Shown here: piece by piece, positions 11,905 to 23,408 of the stretch
Position numbering within the stretch: position 1 is the first letter of the stretch
How the letters are laid out: every line of letters starts with the position of its first letter
Source: Lithobates sylvaticus
Taxonomy: Eukaryota > Chordata > Amphibia > Anura > Ranidae
Reading direction: 5' to 3'
DNA length: 64,000 nt
Assembly: GCA_028564925.1 (NCBI GenBank)
Contig: CM053026.1
Span: 604,765,616 to 604,829,615, forward strand
Translations under genes and position numbers: made by a program
Notes under the pieces: generated by a model
Told to the model about the DNA's origin: nothing
The model's input: the letters and a program-made list of their open reading frames with translations, nothing else
Database searches by the model: none

Positions 11905-12063
11905 ATTCTCAATTGGATTTAGGTGTGGACTTGACAGCCATTCTAACACATGAATATGCTTTGATCTAAACCATTCCATTGTAGCTCTGGCTGTATGTTT
12001 AGGGTTGTTGTCCTGCTGGTAGGTGAACGTCCGCCCCAGTCTCCAGTCTTTTGCAGACTCTAA

Positions 12064-12340
12064 TGCCGCGTACACACGGTCGGAATTTCAGCCAGCAAAA
12101 GACCGATGAGAGCTTTTCGTCTGAAAATGCGACTGTGTGTATGCTCCATCAGACTTTTGCTGGCGGAATTTCTGCCAGCAAAAGATTGAGAGCAAATTCC
12201 GATCATCTGTGGCAATTACGATGCGCAAAATTCCGACGCATGCTCGGAAACAATTCGATGCATGCTTGGAAGCATTGAACTTCATTTTTGCGGCTCGTCG
12301 TAGTGTTGTATGTCACCGCGTTCTTGACGGTCGGAATTTG
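12064..12340. mobile_element. PIF-Harbinger MITE, right end lost
   Basis: TAA (12061-12063) is followed by TGCCGCGTACACACGGTCGG, the same end as the complete copy at 57315. The right end stops at an internal GACGGTCGGAATTT block before Tc1 sequence resumes, so the terminal bases were deleted. It has no transposase. Confidence 0.7.
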
Positions 12341-13069
12341 GCTAATAGTTGTCCTGTGGACAGATTCTCCCATCTGAGCTGTGGATCTCTGCAGCTCCTC
12401 CAGAGTTACCATGGGCCTCTTGGCTGCTTCTCCGATTAATGCTCTTCTTGCCCGGCATGTCAGTTTAGGTGGACGGCCATGTCTTGGTAGGTTTGCAGTT
12501 GTGCCATACTCTTTCCATTTTCGGATGATGGAATAAACAGATATTTTTTATAACCTAACCCTGCTTTAAACTTCTCCACAACTTTATCACTGACCTGTCT
12601 GGTGTGTTCCTTGGCTTTAATTATGCTGTTTGTTCACTAAGGTTTTCTAAGGGCTTCACAGAACAGCTGTATATATACTGAGATTAAATAACACACAGGT
12701 GGACTCACTTGGTTACACTAGATTTTAGTTAGGGGTATCATAGTAAAGGGGGATCTAATACAAATGCACGCTACACTTTTCAAATACTTATTTATAAACA
12801 AATTTGAAAACCATTTATCATTTTCCTTCCACTTCCCAATTATATGCCACTTTGTGTTGCTCTACCACATAAAATCCCAATAAAAGACATTTAAATTTTT
12901 GGTTGTAACATGACAAAATGTGGAAAAGGGGTATGAATACTTTTTCAAGGCTCTGTAACTAGGTTTAAAAATAAGACTGTTTATCAAAATCAGTGTCTCA
13001 TAATTTCTGCAATTTGGATGCAGAGGACGGCTAAGGACTGGTTCCTGCTAGTGCAATTCCAGATGTGAT

Positions 13070-13500
13070 TTCAGTCGGACAGAATTCGTTTAGATGCAGC
13101 ATTCGTTACTTCGGATAATTCGTCATGTCGGATGCATTCGTATTCGTTACTTTCACCAACAGTTACTGTTAGCCAAATTTGAAAGGAAATTCCAATACCC
13201 ATAATTTAATAGTTTATAATAATAAATAATAATAATAAAAACTATAATAATAGTTAATAATTTAATTATAATAGAAAACACAAAAAATGAAATTATCCGA
13301 ATGTAATCGATTTGTTAATTCCGTAGGTTGAATCGTTTTTCGTTATTTCGGATCTTTGCATTTTTGTTCTTTCTGAAAATTAGTTTTCGTATACATTCAT
13401 CAAAAGAGTCTTTTGTTTATTCGGATGCTTCTGAATGAATGAATATGCCAAATTTCGTCCAAAAACAAATTTATAACAAAACGAATTGCACATGTCTAGC
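13070..13500. repeat. AT-rich interspersed repeat with ATTCG motifs
   Basis: ATTCGTT/ATTCGTA motifs recur on both halves and the right end reads ACGAATTGCACATGTCTAGC, which looks like a transposon terminus. The centre (13208-13275) is simple AATAAT-type sequence. I cannot define the left end or class. The rest of 12958-13768 shows nothing I recognise. Confidence 0.45.
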
Positions 13501-13768
13501 TGTTACTATTCCTAATAGCTATAACCATAGATAGCATGTCGTAATATGTAGCACAGTTCTTTTTTAAAAACTCTATTATTGGACACTCCCTAGCTAAGCC
13601 ATCCTTGGCGCCTTTATCAAGAGGCTTCGATCTGGGGTTGATGGCATCAGTTTGAGATGCTTCTGCAAAGATTAAGAATTAACTGACAGGATCCTTTATG
13701 GGGGGCGTCCTATGCCTGCATACTTTCGCTAATAAGTGTCCCTCATTCCCATCTCAGAAAGTTGGGAG

Positions 13769-16130
13769 TAGGGATGAGCTTCGAGTTTGAGTCAAACTCA
13801 TGTTCGACTCGAACATTGCCAGTTCGCCTGTTCACCGAACAGCAAACAATTTGGGGTGTTCGCGGCAAATTCAAAAAGCCGCGGAACACCCTGTAAAAGT
13901 CTATGAGAGAAATCTAAAGTGCTAATTTTAAAAGCCTATATGCAAGTTATTGTCATAAAAAGTGTTTGGGGACATGGGTCCTGCCCCAGGGGACATGTAT
14001 CAATGCAAATTTTTTTTTTTAAAACGACCATTTTTTTCAGGAGCAGTGATTTTAATAATGCTTAAAGTGAAACAATAAAAGTGTATACCTGGGGATGTGT
14101 ATAGTATGCCTGTAAAGGGGCGCATGTTTCCTGTGCTTATAACTGTCCCTGCACAAAGTGTAATTTTTGCAGGAAAAAAGCATTAAAATCCGTAACAGAG
14201 AAAACAGATTAAAAAAATAAAAATAAAATATGCGTGGGGTTCCCCCCAAATTCAATTACCAGGCCCTTCAGGTCTGGTATGGATATTAAGGGGAACCCCG
14301 GGTCAAATTTTTTTAAAAAATGAAGTGGGGTTCCCCCTAAATATCCATACCAGGGTCTGGTATGGATTTTAAGGGGAACCCCGCGCCAAAAAAATAAAAA
14401 AATGGCGTGGGGGTCCCCCTCAAAATCCATACCAGACCCTTATCCGAGCACGCAACCTGGCAGGCCGCAGTAAAAGAGAGGGGGACGAGAGAGGCCCTCC
14501 TGAACCGTACCAGGCCACATGCCCTCAACATTGGGAGGATGCTTTGGGGGTCTGTGACCCCCTCAAAGCACCATATCCCCATGTTGATGAGGAGAAGGGC
14601 CTCATCCCCACAACCCTTGCCCGGTGGTTGTGGGGGTCTGCGGGCAGGGGGCTTATCAGAATCCTGAAGCCCCCTTTAACAAGGGGACCCCCAGATCCCG
14701 CCCCCCCCCCTGTTTAAAATGGTAAGGGGGTACAAAAATACCCCTACCATTTCACAAAGAAAGTGTAGAAAATAGTTAAAAAACACACAGACACCGTTGG
14801 AAAAAGTCCTTTATTAAAAAAAAAAAAAAGATTCCAGCGGTGGTAATCCACTCTTGCTATCCAGCGATGGGTGATCTCTTCTCCGGGGTCCAGCGATGAC
14901 TGATCTCTTCTGATGACGTCCAGCGCAGCGCATCCTGTCTCCATGGAGACACTGCGGGAATCCCGTCTTAGCTGAGAAGGACTGGGCCACCCGTCACCTG
15001 ACCCCGCCCCCCTCTGACGCAAAACAAGGGGGAAGCAGGGCTTCCCCAGTGACGTACGGGTGACCCCGCCCCCCTCTGATGTAACAGTAACCTGCGTTAC
15101 ATCAGAGGGGGCGGGGTCACCCATACATCATTGGGGAAGCCCAGCTTTTCCCTTGCGTCAGAGGGGGCGGGGTCACCCTTACATCACTGGGGAAGCCTGG
15201 GTTTCCCCTGGGTTTCTCCACAGAGACACAGCTGAGGAGGTCCGGTGTTCCCGTCACCTGACCCCGCCCCCATCTGACACAGATTCTGCTTCCAGATTCT
15301 GATAAGCCTCCCGCCCGCAGACCCCCACAACCACTGGGCAAGGGTTGTGGGGATGAGGCCCTTCTCATCATCAACATGGGGACATGGTGCTTTGACCCCC
15401 AAAGCATCCTCCCAATGTTGAGGGCATGTGGCCTGGTATGGTTCAGGAGGGGGGCGCTCTCTCGTCCCCCCTCTTTTCCTGCGGCCTGCCAGGTTGCGTG
15501 CTCAGATAAGGGTCTGGTATGGATGTTGAGGGGGACCCCCCACGCCATTTTTTTTTTTTGGCGCAGGGTTCCCCTTAAAATCCATACCAGACCTGAAGGG
15601 TCTGGTATGGATATTTAGGGGGAACCCCACGTCATTTTTTTTTTATTTTACCTGGGGTTCCCCTTAATATCCATACCAGACCTGAAGGGCCTGGTAATTG
15701 AATTTGGGGGGAACCCCACGCATATTTTTTTTTTTTTTTCATCAATGACTGTTCTCTGTATTATGGGAGCCGACAATTCATTATAGCCGCGAGTGATTTT
15801 AAATGCTTTTTTTTCCTGCAAAAATGACAAATTGTGCAGGGACAGTTCTAAGCACGGGAAACATGCGCCCCTTTACAGGCATACTATACACACCCCCCAG
15901 GTACAAAATTTAAAGGAATATTACACTTTTATTGTTTCACTTTAAGCATTATTAAAATCACTGCTCCTGAAAAAACTTCCGTTTTAAAAAGTTTTTTTTT
16001 GCATTAATACATGTCCCCTGGGGCAGAACCCAGGTCCCCAAACACTTTTTATGACAATTACTTGCATATTAGCCTTTAAAATTAGCACTTTTGATTTTGA
16101 ACGTTCGAGTCCCATAGACTTTAATAGGGT
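13769..16130. mobile_element. Large hAT-like foldback element
   Basis: Starts TAGGGATGAGC at 13769, the same terminus as the hAT element ending at 54628. Arms of about 0.8 kb (13887-14675 and 15285-16130) are inverted copies of each other, sharing CCTGTAAAAGTCTATG, GACATGTATCAATGCA, TCTGGTATGGATATT and TGCGGGCAGGGGGCTTATCA blocks. A fragment of one arm recurs at 46125-46509. The outer right terminus is not visible and may lie beyond the tandem array. No transposase frame was found. Confidence 0.72.
15041..15139. repeat. Palindrome in the foldback centre
   Basis: Arms of about 44 bp (CTTCCCCAGTGACGTACGGG to TGATGTAAC, and back from GTTACATCAG) meet across a few bases. The block GGTGACCCCGCCCCC recurs in further copies nearby (14998-15185), so the centre of the foldback is itself built from repeated inverted pieces. 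Confidence 0.7.
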
Positions 16131-17105
16131 GGCATCAGTCAGTGAGAGCGGTATGTGGCATCAGTCAGTGAGAGCGGTATGTGGCGTCAGTCAGTGAGAG
16201 CGGTATGTGGCGTCAGTCAGTGAGAGCGGTATGTGGCGTCAGTCAGTGAGAGCGGTACGTGGCGTCAGTCAGTGAGAGCGGTATGTGGCATCAGTCACTG
16301 AGAGCGGTACGTGGCGCAGTCACTGAGAGCGGTACGTGGCGTCAGTCAGTGAGAGCGATATGTGTTGTCAATCAGTGAGAGCGATATGTGTCGTCAGTCA
16401 GTGAGAACGGTATGTGTCATCAGTCAGTGAGAGCGGTATGTGTCATCAGTCAGTGAGAGCGGTATGTGTCATCAGTTAGTGAGAGCGGTATGTGTCATCA
16501 GTTAGTGAGAGCGGTATGTGGGGTCAGTCAGTGAGAGCGGTATGTGGGGTCAGTCAGTGAGAGCGGTACGTGGCGTCAGTCAGTGAGAGCGGTACGTGGC
16601 GTCAGTCAGTGAGAGCGGTACGTGGCGTCAGTCAGTGAGAGCGGTATGTGGCGTCAGTCACTGAGAGCGGTACGTGGCGCAGTCACTGAGAGCGGTACGT
16701 GGCGTCAGTCAGTGAGAGCGATATGTGTTGTCAATCAGTGAGAGCGATATGTGTCGTCAGTCAGTGAGAACGGTATGTGTCATCAGTCAGTGAGAACGGT
16801 ATGTGTCATCAGTTAGTGAGAGCGGTATGTGTCATCAGTTAGTGAGAGCGGTATGTGTCATCAGTTAGTGAGAGCGGTATGTGGGGTCAGTCAGTGAGAG
16901 CAGTATGTGATGTCAGTCAGTGAGAGAACGGTATATGTTGTCAGTCAATAAGAGCGGTATGTGATGTCAGTCAGTGAGAGCGGTATGTGTTGTCAGTCAG
17001 TGAGCAGTATGCATCAGTCAGTGAGCACACTGAGCACTATGTAGTGTCGGTGAGCAGTATGTAGTGTCAGTCAGTGAGCAGTATGTAGGGTCAGTCAGTG
17101 AGAAA
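16131..17105. repeat. 26-bp minisatellite with higher-order structure
   Basis: About 37 tandem copies of a unit of the form TCAGTCAGTGAGAGCGGTAT plus GTGGCG. Variants (CACTGAG, GCGATATG, GTGTCATC, a 25-base unit) recur in the same order at about 16298 and 16661, a higher-order period of 363 bp. Units become irregular after about 16900. The unit count is by eye. Confidence 0.9.
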
Positions 17106-17132
17106 GAGCCTCTATTCTCTGCCACTTATTGC

Positions 17133-19030
17133 CAGGGCCAGATTAACATAGGGGCTATTGGAGCTGCAGATCCAGGCCCCTTACCTTAAGATAGGCCCAT
17201 TTAAAAAAAAAAAATCACAAAAAAAATAAAAAGATTGATTTCGAGGGTCGTGGCTTGGCAACCAGGGGTCACATAGAGCCCAAGTTTAGTGGGTAGGTAG
17301 CTGAAGGTCTACTCCACTACTGGTTTGGGGCTCCTCTCACCTATGGTCCTGGAGATACGGAGCTCCTTGTGCAGCCTGTCAGAAGCTACATACAGAGCAG
17401 CCAGTTTAAATACAAGCTGGCACACTCTGTTTGCAGCAGACTGAGAGGATGAGCTCACAGAGCCTCTCCTTACTTCTTGTCAGAGGCACTGAGCTCAATG
17501 GACAGCTTGGAGCCTGAAGAGTTTTACAGGCAGCACCACCTGTCAAACTCGCTTGCAGTAGCAGCATAGTCCAACAATGTAAAACTGCCATTCAGCAATG
17601 TAATGTAATGTGGCAGTAGCACCTCATGAAGCCTGTCATCTGCTGCTATACCACTAGTTGAAAAGCAATATACCACAGATCACTTTTCAGAGGGCAGTAA
17701 GCATTACTACAAATGTGAAAGAAACTTGAAACACATCATCCATTTCACACTCCCCACCAACCAGGTCACTCCCCAGCCACTTTCCATGTTAGCCACCTCC
17801 CTTCAACTTATATCACAATATGACTATTTCCCAACCTGCAGATGACAGACCCTACTTCGAAAGATATCACTCCCAGTTACTCCCCCCCACCCGCTGATTG
17901 ATATCCCTCTATGACCACCTCACAACCTCCTGCAGACAGACCTCTCTCCCCAGCCTGTCCCCTCACACCCTCTCACCTGCTGTTATTGTGTTCTGCCAAT
18001 GGGGAGCCTTCCCAACCCACACAATACAATCATCAGTGTTGCTAACTATAGCTAACAGCACTGATTGTTTTTGGAAAAACCTGACAGGCTGGTTGTACTC
18101 AAGTCGATTAATAGATTGACTTGTGTACAACCAGCTAGCTCATACATAGATCGACTATGGCTGGTCTCTGCTTAATTGGCTTAATTTCAATGCATGTATG
18201 GCCTGCTTAACCACTACGCAGTCCCTAAAAATCCTTCCACAAACCTTTATATTTTTCCTTCCCAGATTCCTTCATCCTCCTCACCTGTACATAGTGCCCA
18301 CTATCATACCCTCCACACTTCTCTCCTATACATAGTGCCCACTGTCATACCCTCCACATTCCTCTCCTGTACTTACTGTTTACTATCATACCCTCCACAT
18401 TTTTCTCCTGTACATACTGCCAACTGTCTTTTTTCCACACTCTCCTGTACATACCGCCCTCATAATACCTTCCACACTCCTCTCCTGTACATACTGCCCC
18501 TATTATACCCTCCACACTCCTCTCCTGTACATACTGCCCCATCATACCCTCCACACTCCTCTCCTGTACATACTGCCCACTGTTATACCCTCCAGATTCC
18601 TCACCCGCACTTACTTCCCACTTTTATACCATCCATACTCCTCCCCTATGCCTCTTACACACAAAAACAGTTCTTTAAAATTATATTGAATTTCCTCAAT
18701 GTTACCAGCTCTAGATTGGGCACACTTTTGTTTCATCTTCACCCTGTCTTCCTTCTGGGTTCTGTGCCTTTGTTCACTTGCCTTGGCCGGGCTGTGTTGC
18801 TGTCACTTCCACGTGTGCTCATTCGCATTCTCGCTCTCTCATCCCCCCCCCTCTATCTCTCATCCTCCCTTATCCCTCACCCCTCTCTCATCCCCTTTCT
18901 CTCTCTATTTAATTAAATTTGTTATAATAAAAAAATTTAGCAATTTTAATTATTATTATTTTTTTTTTTTTATAAAAAGCCCCACCATAATCCTCAGCAC
19001 CAGGCCCATGATGTTCTTAATCTGTCCCTG
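17133..19030. mobile_element. hAT-like non-autonomous transposon
   Basis: Ends CAGGGCCAGATTAA and TTAATCTGTCCCTG form an inverted repeat with one mismatch. The 8 bases outside, CTTATTGC (17125-17132) and CTTATCGT (19031-19038), match at six positions, consistent with an aged 8-bp hAT duplication. The inside includes a minisatellite and pyrimidine-rich DNA but no transposase; the frame at 18194-18916 is only the tandem repeat read through. Confidence 0.65.
18270..18645. repeat. CTCCTGTACATACTGCC minisatellite
   Basis: Roughly nine imperfect copies of a 36-40 bp unit built on ATACCCTCCACACTCCTCTC followed by CTGTACATACTGCCC. Unit lengths vary. It lies inside the hAT-like element. Confidence 0.85.
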
Positions 19031-19441
19031 CTTATCGTACCACTTGACATGAAGAAGACTAATGCCCCTTACACACGATCGGACTTTCTGCCAACAGAAC
19101 CATGGATTTTTGTTAGAAAGGTTGTTGGCTCAAACTTGTCTTGCATACACACGGCTATCTCGTGTTAGTAGAAGTTTGGTGAGAGACGATTCGCGCTTTT
19201 CAGCCTCCTGCTTTTCGGTTGTTTTCTGCTTTTCAGTTTGTGCTTGTTGGTTCGTATCTGTTCTTCAGTGCATGTTGTCAGTACGTTCCTGTCTTTCAGT
19301 GCATTCTATTTATAGTTTGCTTCTGATTTTCAATGCGTTCTTGTCCGCTCATTTCTGATTTTCAGCTCGTTCTTCTCAGGTCCTTTCTGATTTTCAGTGT
19401 GTTCTGTCAGTTCGTTCTGAGCAGCCGTTCATTTTCTAGCC

Positions 19442-21286
19442 ATGTTGCGGTTATGTACTCGTCGTAGAGTTCGTGCTGTTGTTAGACTTGGTGTTGGAGT
19501 TATTGCTTTGACCCTAGTCCAGTCCATGAACAGGGGGAGGAGGAGTTCTTGGACCAAGAATTGGTTGCTTAATCGTAACAATTCTCTCATATGCCTTTGT
19601 TGCGGGAGCTCCAGGAGAATAATCCTTATGATTTCAGGAATTATCTCTGGATGACGGATCCCGTCTTTCACAGTCTGTTGGCTTCGCTGTCCCCTTATAT
19701 TATGAAGCAGGACACCTGCAAGCGGCAAGCCATCACTCCTGAACAAAGGCTCGTTGCCACCCTTGTGGTACTTGGCGATGGGGAGAAGTCTCCAGGATAT
19801 TAAGTTCACAACTGGGATTTCCCCCCCAGGCTCTGGGAATCATTATTCCAGAGACCTGTTCTGCCATCATTCAGGTCCTGCAGAAGGACTATATTAAGGT
19901 AAGTTGTATCCTTTAACATCACATTCTATGTATTTAATGTTTGCTAATGTATTTTATTGATGTCATCATTCCATAATTACCATGATTGTAATATGCTGTG
20001 AATGTCCTCTTTGTCCTCATGCATGCTGTAAGCTTTTAATGCTCCTTTTTTGTCCTTCATGCATATTTGCCTTCCCTAACCTCCCCAGCATGCTACCCTG
20101 GGCCCATACACACCTAGCCTAGTCACTTAACAATGTATTTTGTCAGCTCCATTGTAGTGTTTACCCTAAACACCCCCTAAATTGTGTCCAAATGTTATTG
20201 TTGTCCTTAAATTAAGGCAGACTGCAGATTTTTTTGGGGGGCCAAAACTCATTTGTAACCCTTCCCCCCCAACCGCTAAGTCAACTGATACCAATACTCT
20301 ATCTGCTGACTTTGCCAAACCCATACACACTATACCTACCTCTTTTGTGTTCATATTTATGGATGAATTCACCAAAGCATGTAGTGCAAGTGCCTGCCTG
20401 AATACTTTCAAATGGTACTGTTTAAAGTTTTGTTCTCCTATTATCTTGACCATAAAATTTTCACAATGGGCCATCAGAGGGGGTGAGGAATCTGATAGGT
20501 GAACCTTATACTTTTGTCTTTAATTACTCATTTCAATCAATTTATACTTATGTTGGCCAAGAATGTTTGTGTCTAATCTGCTTGCAATGTTGTTATTTGC
20601 AAAAGTACTCTTTTTTTTTGTTTGACTCCACAGTTTACTTCCAACCCAGACTGGCAGACTGTGGCCTCCCAATTTGACCAGCAGTGGGACTTTCAGTGGT
20701 GCGATAGATGGGAATCACGTCCGGATCATCCCACCCCCAACTTGGGGTCATACTACTTTAATTACAATGGGTACAGTAGTATTGTGATGTTGGCGGTGGT
20801 GACGGCGAATTACGAGTTCTTATATCTGGACGTTGGGAAAAATGACCATATGTCAGATGGTGGAGTAATCGCACAGACGGAATTTTACAGGCGTCTCCAG
20901 AATGGCAGCTGGGCTTGACACCTCCAGCGGATAACGTGGTGGGCCCCCAGTTTGTTTTTGTGGCAGATGAGGCTTTTGCGCTTTGCAAAATGGCCAGCCG
21001 GTTCCGGCTTTTTCAAACGACCATCAATATGGCCAAATACAATATAAAATTATACTCCGAATACAAACTCAACCATATCATTACGAGTTACTGCATTCTT
21101 CATAATTTCCAGCCTAAGAATGCAGCCAACTATCTGGCCTCAGTTGTGACTGAGGCTGACTCACCGGCACAAACAATGACGGTGCTTGAAACTGGCCTTC
21201 CTGGCTTGCCCCCCCAAAGCGCCCGCAAAGTACTCTTTGTGGGTAGGGGGGCAATTGATTTACCAGAGAATCTGGAAGCTCTTTAA
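19442..21286 (+). pseudogene. Harbinger DDE transposase, broken
   Basis: Exon 1 encodes MPLLRELQENNPYDFRNYL and TPEQRLVATL, the HARBI1-like N-terminal region. It is shifted near 19585 and again near 19780. A good intron follows: AAG/GTAAGT at 19898/19899 and TTTGACTCCACAG ending at 20633. Exon 2 holds NPDWQTVASQFDQQWDF, then GAIDGNHVRI in another frame (first catalytic D), YEFLYLDVGKNDHMSDGG (second conserved D) and FVFVADEAFALC. The stretch that should follow, with the third catalytic residue, is deleted: ALC runs straight into MASRFRLF. SYCILHNF and the C-terminal VGRGAIDLPENL remain. The protein would cut and paste Harbinger DNA at TWA targets, but at least four frame breaks and the lost catalytic block make this copy inactive. 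Confidence 0.87.
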
Positions 21287-21480
21287 AATAATTTTTTTTT
21301 TGAAAAACTAAACTCATATTTCATTTGATTTACTGCTTGTGTTTCTTATCTGGCTCCTAGGTTCTCCAATGGCCTTTTATTTTTGGCCATTTTCTTCAAT
21401 AGTGCAAACGTAACTTATTTGATACCTGAGGTGACAATCTCTTCTTCAGCTAACTATTATGTTGTGCTGTGGGTCTGCTA

Positions 21481-21500
21481 CACACACACACACACACACA
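21481..21500. repeat. CA dinucleotide microsatellite
   Basis: Ten uninterrupted CA units in the 3' flank of the Harbinger transposase gene. Confidence 0.95.
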
Positions 21501-21613
21501 ATGTTTTTGTTGTTAATGTATTAATGATAAAAATAATCATCCTTTTCAACTCCATTAATTAATTGCTTGTAGTCCCTAAAATGGCCTGACTTTGGCAAAT
21601 TTTACAGCACAGT

Positions 21614-21699
21614 GGGTGTTATTTACTAAAGGCAAATCCGCTTTGCACTGCAAGTGCACTTGAAAGTGCAAAGTGGATTTGCCTTTAGTAAATAACCCC
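21614..21699. mobile_element. Palindromic mini-element (43-bp arms)
   Basis: A near-perfect inverted repeat from GGGTGTTATTTACTAAAGGC to GCCTTTAGTAAATAACCCCC, with CAAATCCGCTTTGCACT in the arms. A related block (GGACAATCCACTTTGCCCTA) appears in the loop of the large palindrome at about 22392-22412. Typical of a very short foldback MITE. Confidence 0.8.
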
Positions 21700-22207
21700 C
21701 ATTGTCACTGTAACTACACCAACTTACAAAAAAAAAAAAAATGGTATTGAGCATTGAAATAAGAAGCCACACATTGTTGAGTATAAAACATTTTACTCCA
21801 AGCACATTCACATGTGCGTTATAAAAGGGTTTTTTTAACAAACCAACATCTTTGGTGTATAACATGTATGTTTGACAGTATATAGCCTTTTTGGTGGCTA
21901 AACAGGCATGTTTTTTTTATTTTATTTTTTTAACAGAGGAAAACAGGCATGTTTAAAACCAGAACATACACATCCCCAACTCGGGAACTTACAAAGTTCA
22001 ACTTTGCTAAAGTGAAGGCCATATGAGACATTAGTATGTCAAAACTGTGTTGATTTTGCCTGCATCAAATGGGGTGATCTCACCGTCTGTAAAAGCCAAA
22101 TTTTGAAGATGCACACAAATTGTGACTCAAAATTTACATTTCCCTCATGATCCCATGCCTAAAATGTGTGTCTTTTCCCTACATCTATTTTTCTAAAGCC
22201 ACAAGAA

Positions 22208-22625
22208 GCACACAGTGTGTCAACATGTGCTATCTGCCATTATAGGATATCAATGTACGCGTTTTGTGGGTGCAACCCCTTCCTCAAAACTAAAGTAGGT
22301 GAGAGGAAGGGGTTGCACCCCCGAACCATGTCCATTGATCCCCCATGATGGGAGCTAGCACATGTTGACACACTGGGCCTTAATACAGAAAGGACAATCC
22401 ACTTTGCCCTACAAGTGCATTTGCATTGGGGTTTTTCTTTTTTTTAAATAAGCCAGAGTGTGTCAACATGTGCTAGCTCCCATCATGGGGGGGATCAATG
22501 GACGTGTTTCGGGGGTGCAACCCCTTTCTCTCACCTACTTTAGTTTTGAGGAAGGGGTTGCACCCACAAAACGCGTACATTGATATCCCATGATGGCATA
22601 TAGCACATGTTGACACACTGTGTGC
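22208..22625. repeat. Nested double palindrome, 169-bp arms
   Basis: 22208-22376 and 22457-22625 are inverted copies separated by about 80 bp. Each arm is itself an imperfect inverted repeat: it opens with AGTGTGTCAACATGTGCTA, closes with the inverse, and has an inner GTGCAACCCCTTCCTC hairpin. AACGCGTACATTGATATC and a GGGGTGCAACC block lie in both arms. It sits inside the Harbinger element. This looks like an inverted pair of one palindromic MITE. Confidence 0.85.
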
Positions 22626-22649
22626 ATCTTAAAAATTTGGCTTTGCAAT

Positions 22650-23152
22650 TACCGTATTTATTGGCATATAACACGCACTTTTCCCCCCTTAAAATCAGGG
22701 GGAAATCGTAGGTGCGTGTTATACGCCGATCCCCCGCTGATCTGCGCTGTCTGTGGATCGCCCCCGATATATACTGAGCCGAGTGTACTGTGTACTTGGC
22801 TCCGCTCGCAGTCACACCCAGTCCCGCCTCCTAGCCTTTACGTCCCACCATTGGACTGGTGTTGTGTCCATCATAGGAGCCGGGCCAAGGGGCGGGACAA
22901 GGGGCGTTACTGCGAGTGGAGCCGAGTAGACTCGGCTTGGTCTATGTCGGCGGAGAGAGGAGCCGAAGATCTCGGCGGCGGTGGCGGCGCTAAATTTAAA
23001 AAGAAACCATGCTGCAATTTTGGGAAAGGCTGCAGATGGACAGTGGATGGCTGCATTGATTTAAAATGTAAGTTTTTTTTCCTTAAACTTGCCTCCTAAA
23101 CTTGGGGTGCGTGTTATACACCGGCGCGTGTTATACGCCGATAAATACGGTA
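22650..23152. mobile_element. MITE with ACCGTATTTAT ends
   Basis: Left end TACCGTATTTATTGGCATAT plus AACACGC and right end GCGTGTTATACGCCGATAAA plus TACGGTA are inverted repeats of about 27 bp. Each end also has a second inner copy of the GTGTTATACGCCG block. The core is GC-rich and non-coding. The superfamily is not decided by what I can see. Confidence 0.78.
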
Positions 23153-23408
23153 CTTTAAAACTTTTAAAAAACGTAACACAATAACGACAACATTTACATT
23201 TTTTGGGGGTTTTAGATTTTGCCCAAAACATCAATGATGTTGGTCAGTCTTTTTTGAACATCATTGATATTTTGCTTGACCTTTTCTAAATCCCGATTAC
23301 ACACCGTTATCTCACTGATATCTCACGTACTTGTACTTGCACTGTTGAGGTGAGTTTCTTCTTCCACAACATCCACAACAATTAAAAATAAAAAAAACAC
23401 CATGTATT

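Larger units (their letters stand above)
11282..12955 (-). mobile_element. Tc1/mariner transposon with nested insertions
   Basis: TA (11280-11281 and 12956-12957) flanks terminal repeats starting CAGTGCCTTGAAAACGTATT and ending AATACTTTTTCAAGGCTCTG. On the minus strand, transposase remnants are VTLEELQRSTAQMGESVHRT (about 12350-12412, N-terminal helix-turn-helix region) and IENLWQDLKVAVH with EEWAKI (11532-11723, around the third catalytic residue and C-terminus). The central catalytic part is absent, so it is inactive. It hosts a 214-bp palindromic element and a Harbinger MITE. Confidence 0.87.

Noticed and set aside
14744-15548. Overlapping frames of 72-143 residues on both strands
   Set aside because: They mirror one another because the foldback arms are inverted copies; no domain and no splice signals.
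16131-17105. CRISPR-like array
   Set aside because: The 26-bp units are contiguous with no unique spacers, and the DNA is eukaryotic.
18194-18916. 240-residue open frame
   Set aside because: It is produced by reading through a 36-40 bp minisatellite and pyrimidine-rich DNA; the HTSLLYI-type repeats are the tandem unit translated.
22731-23099. 159-residue frame with a Gly-rich segment
   Set aside because: It lies wholly within a MITE (22650-23152) and crosses its terminal repeats; no recognisable domain.
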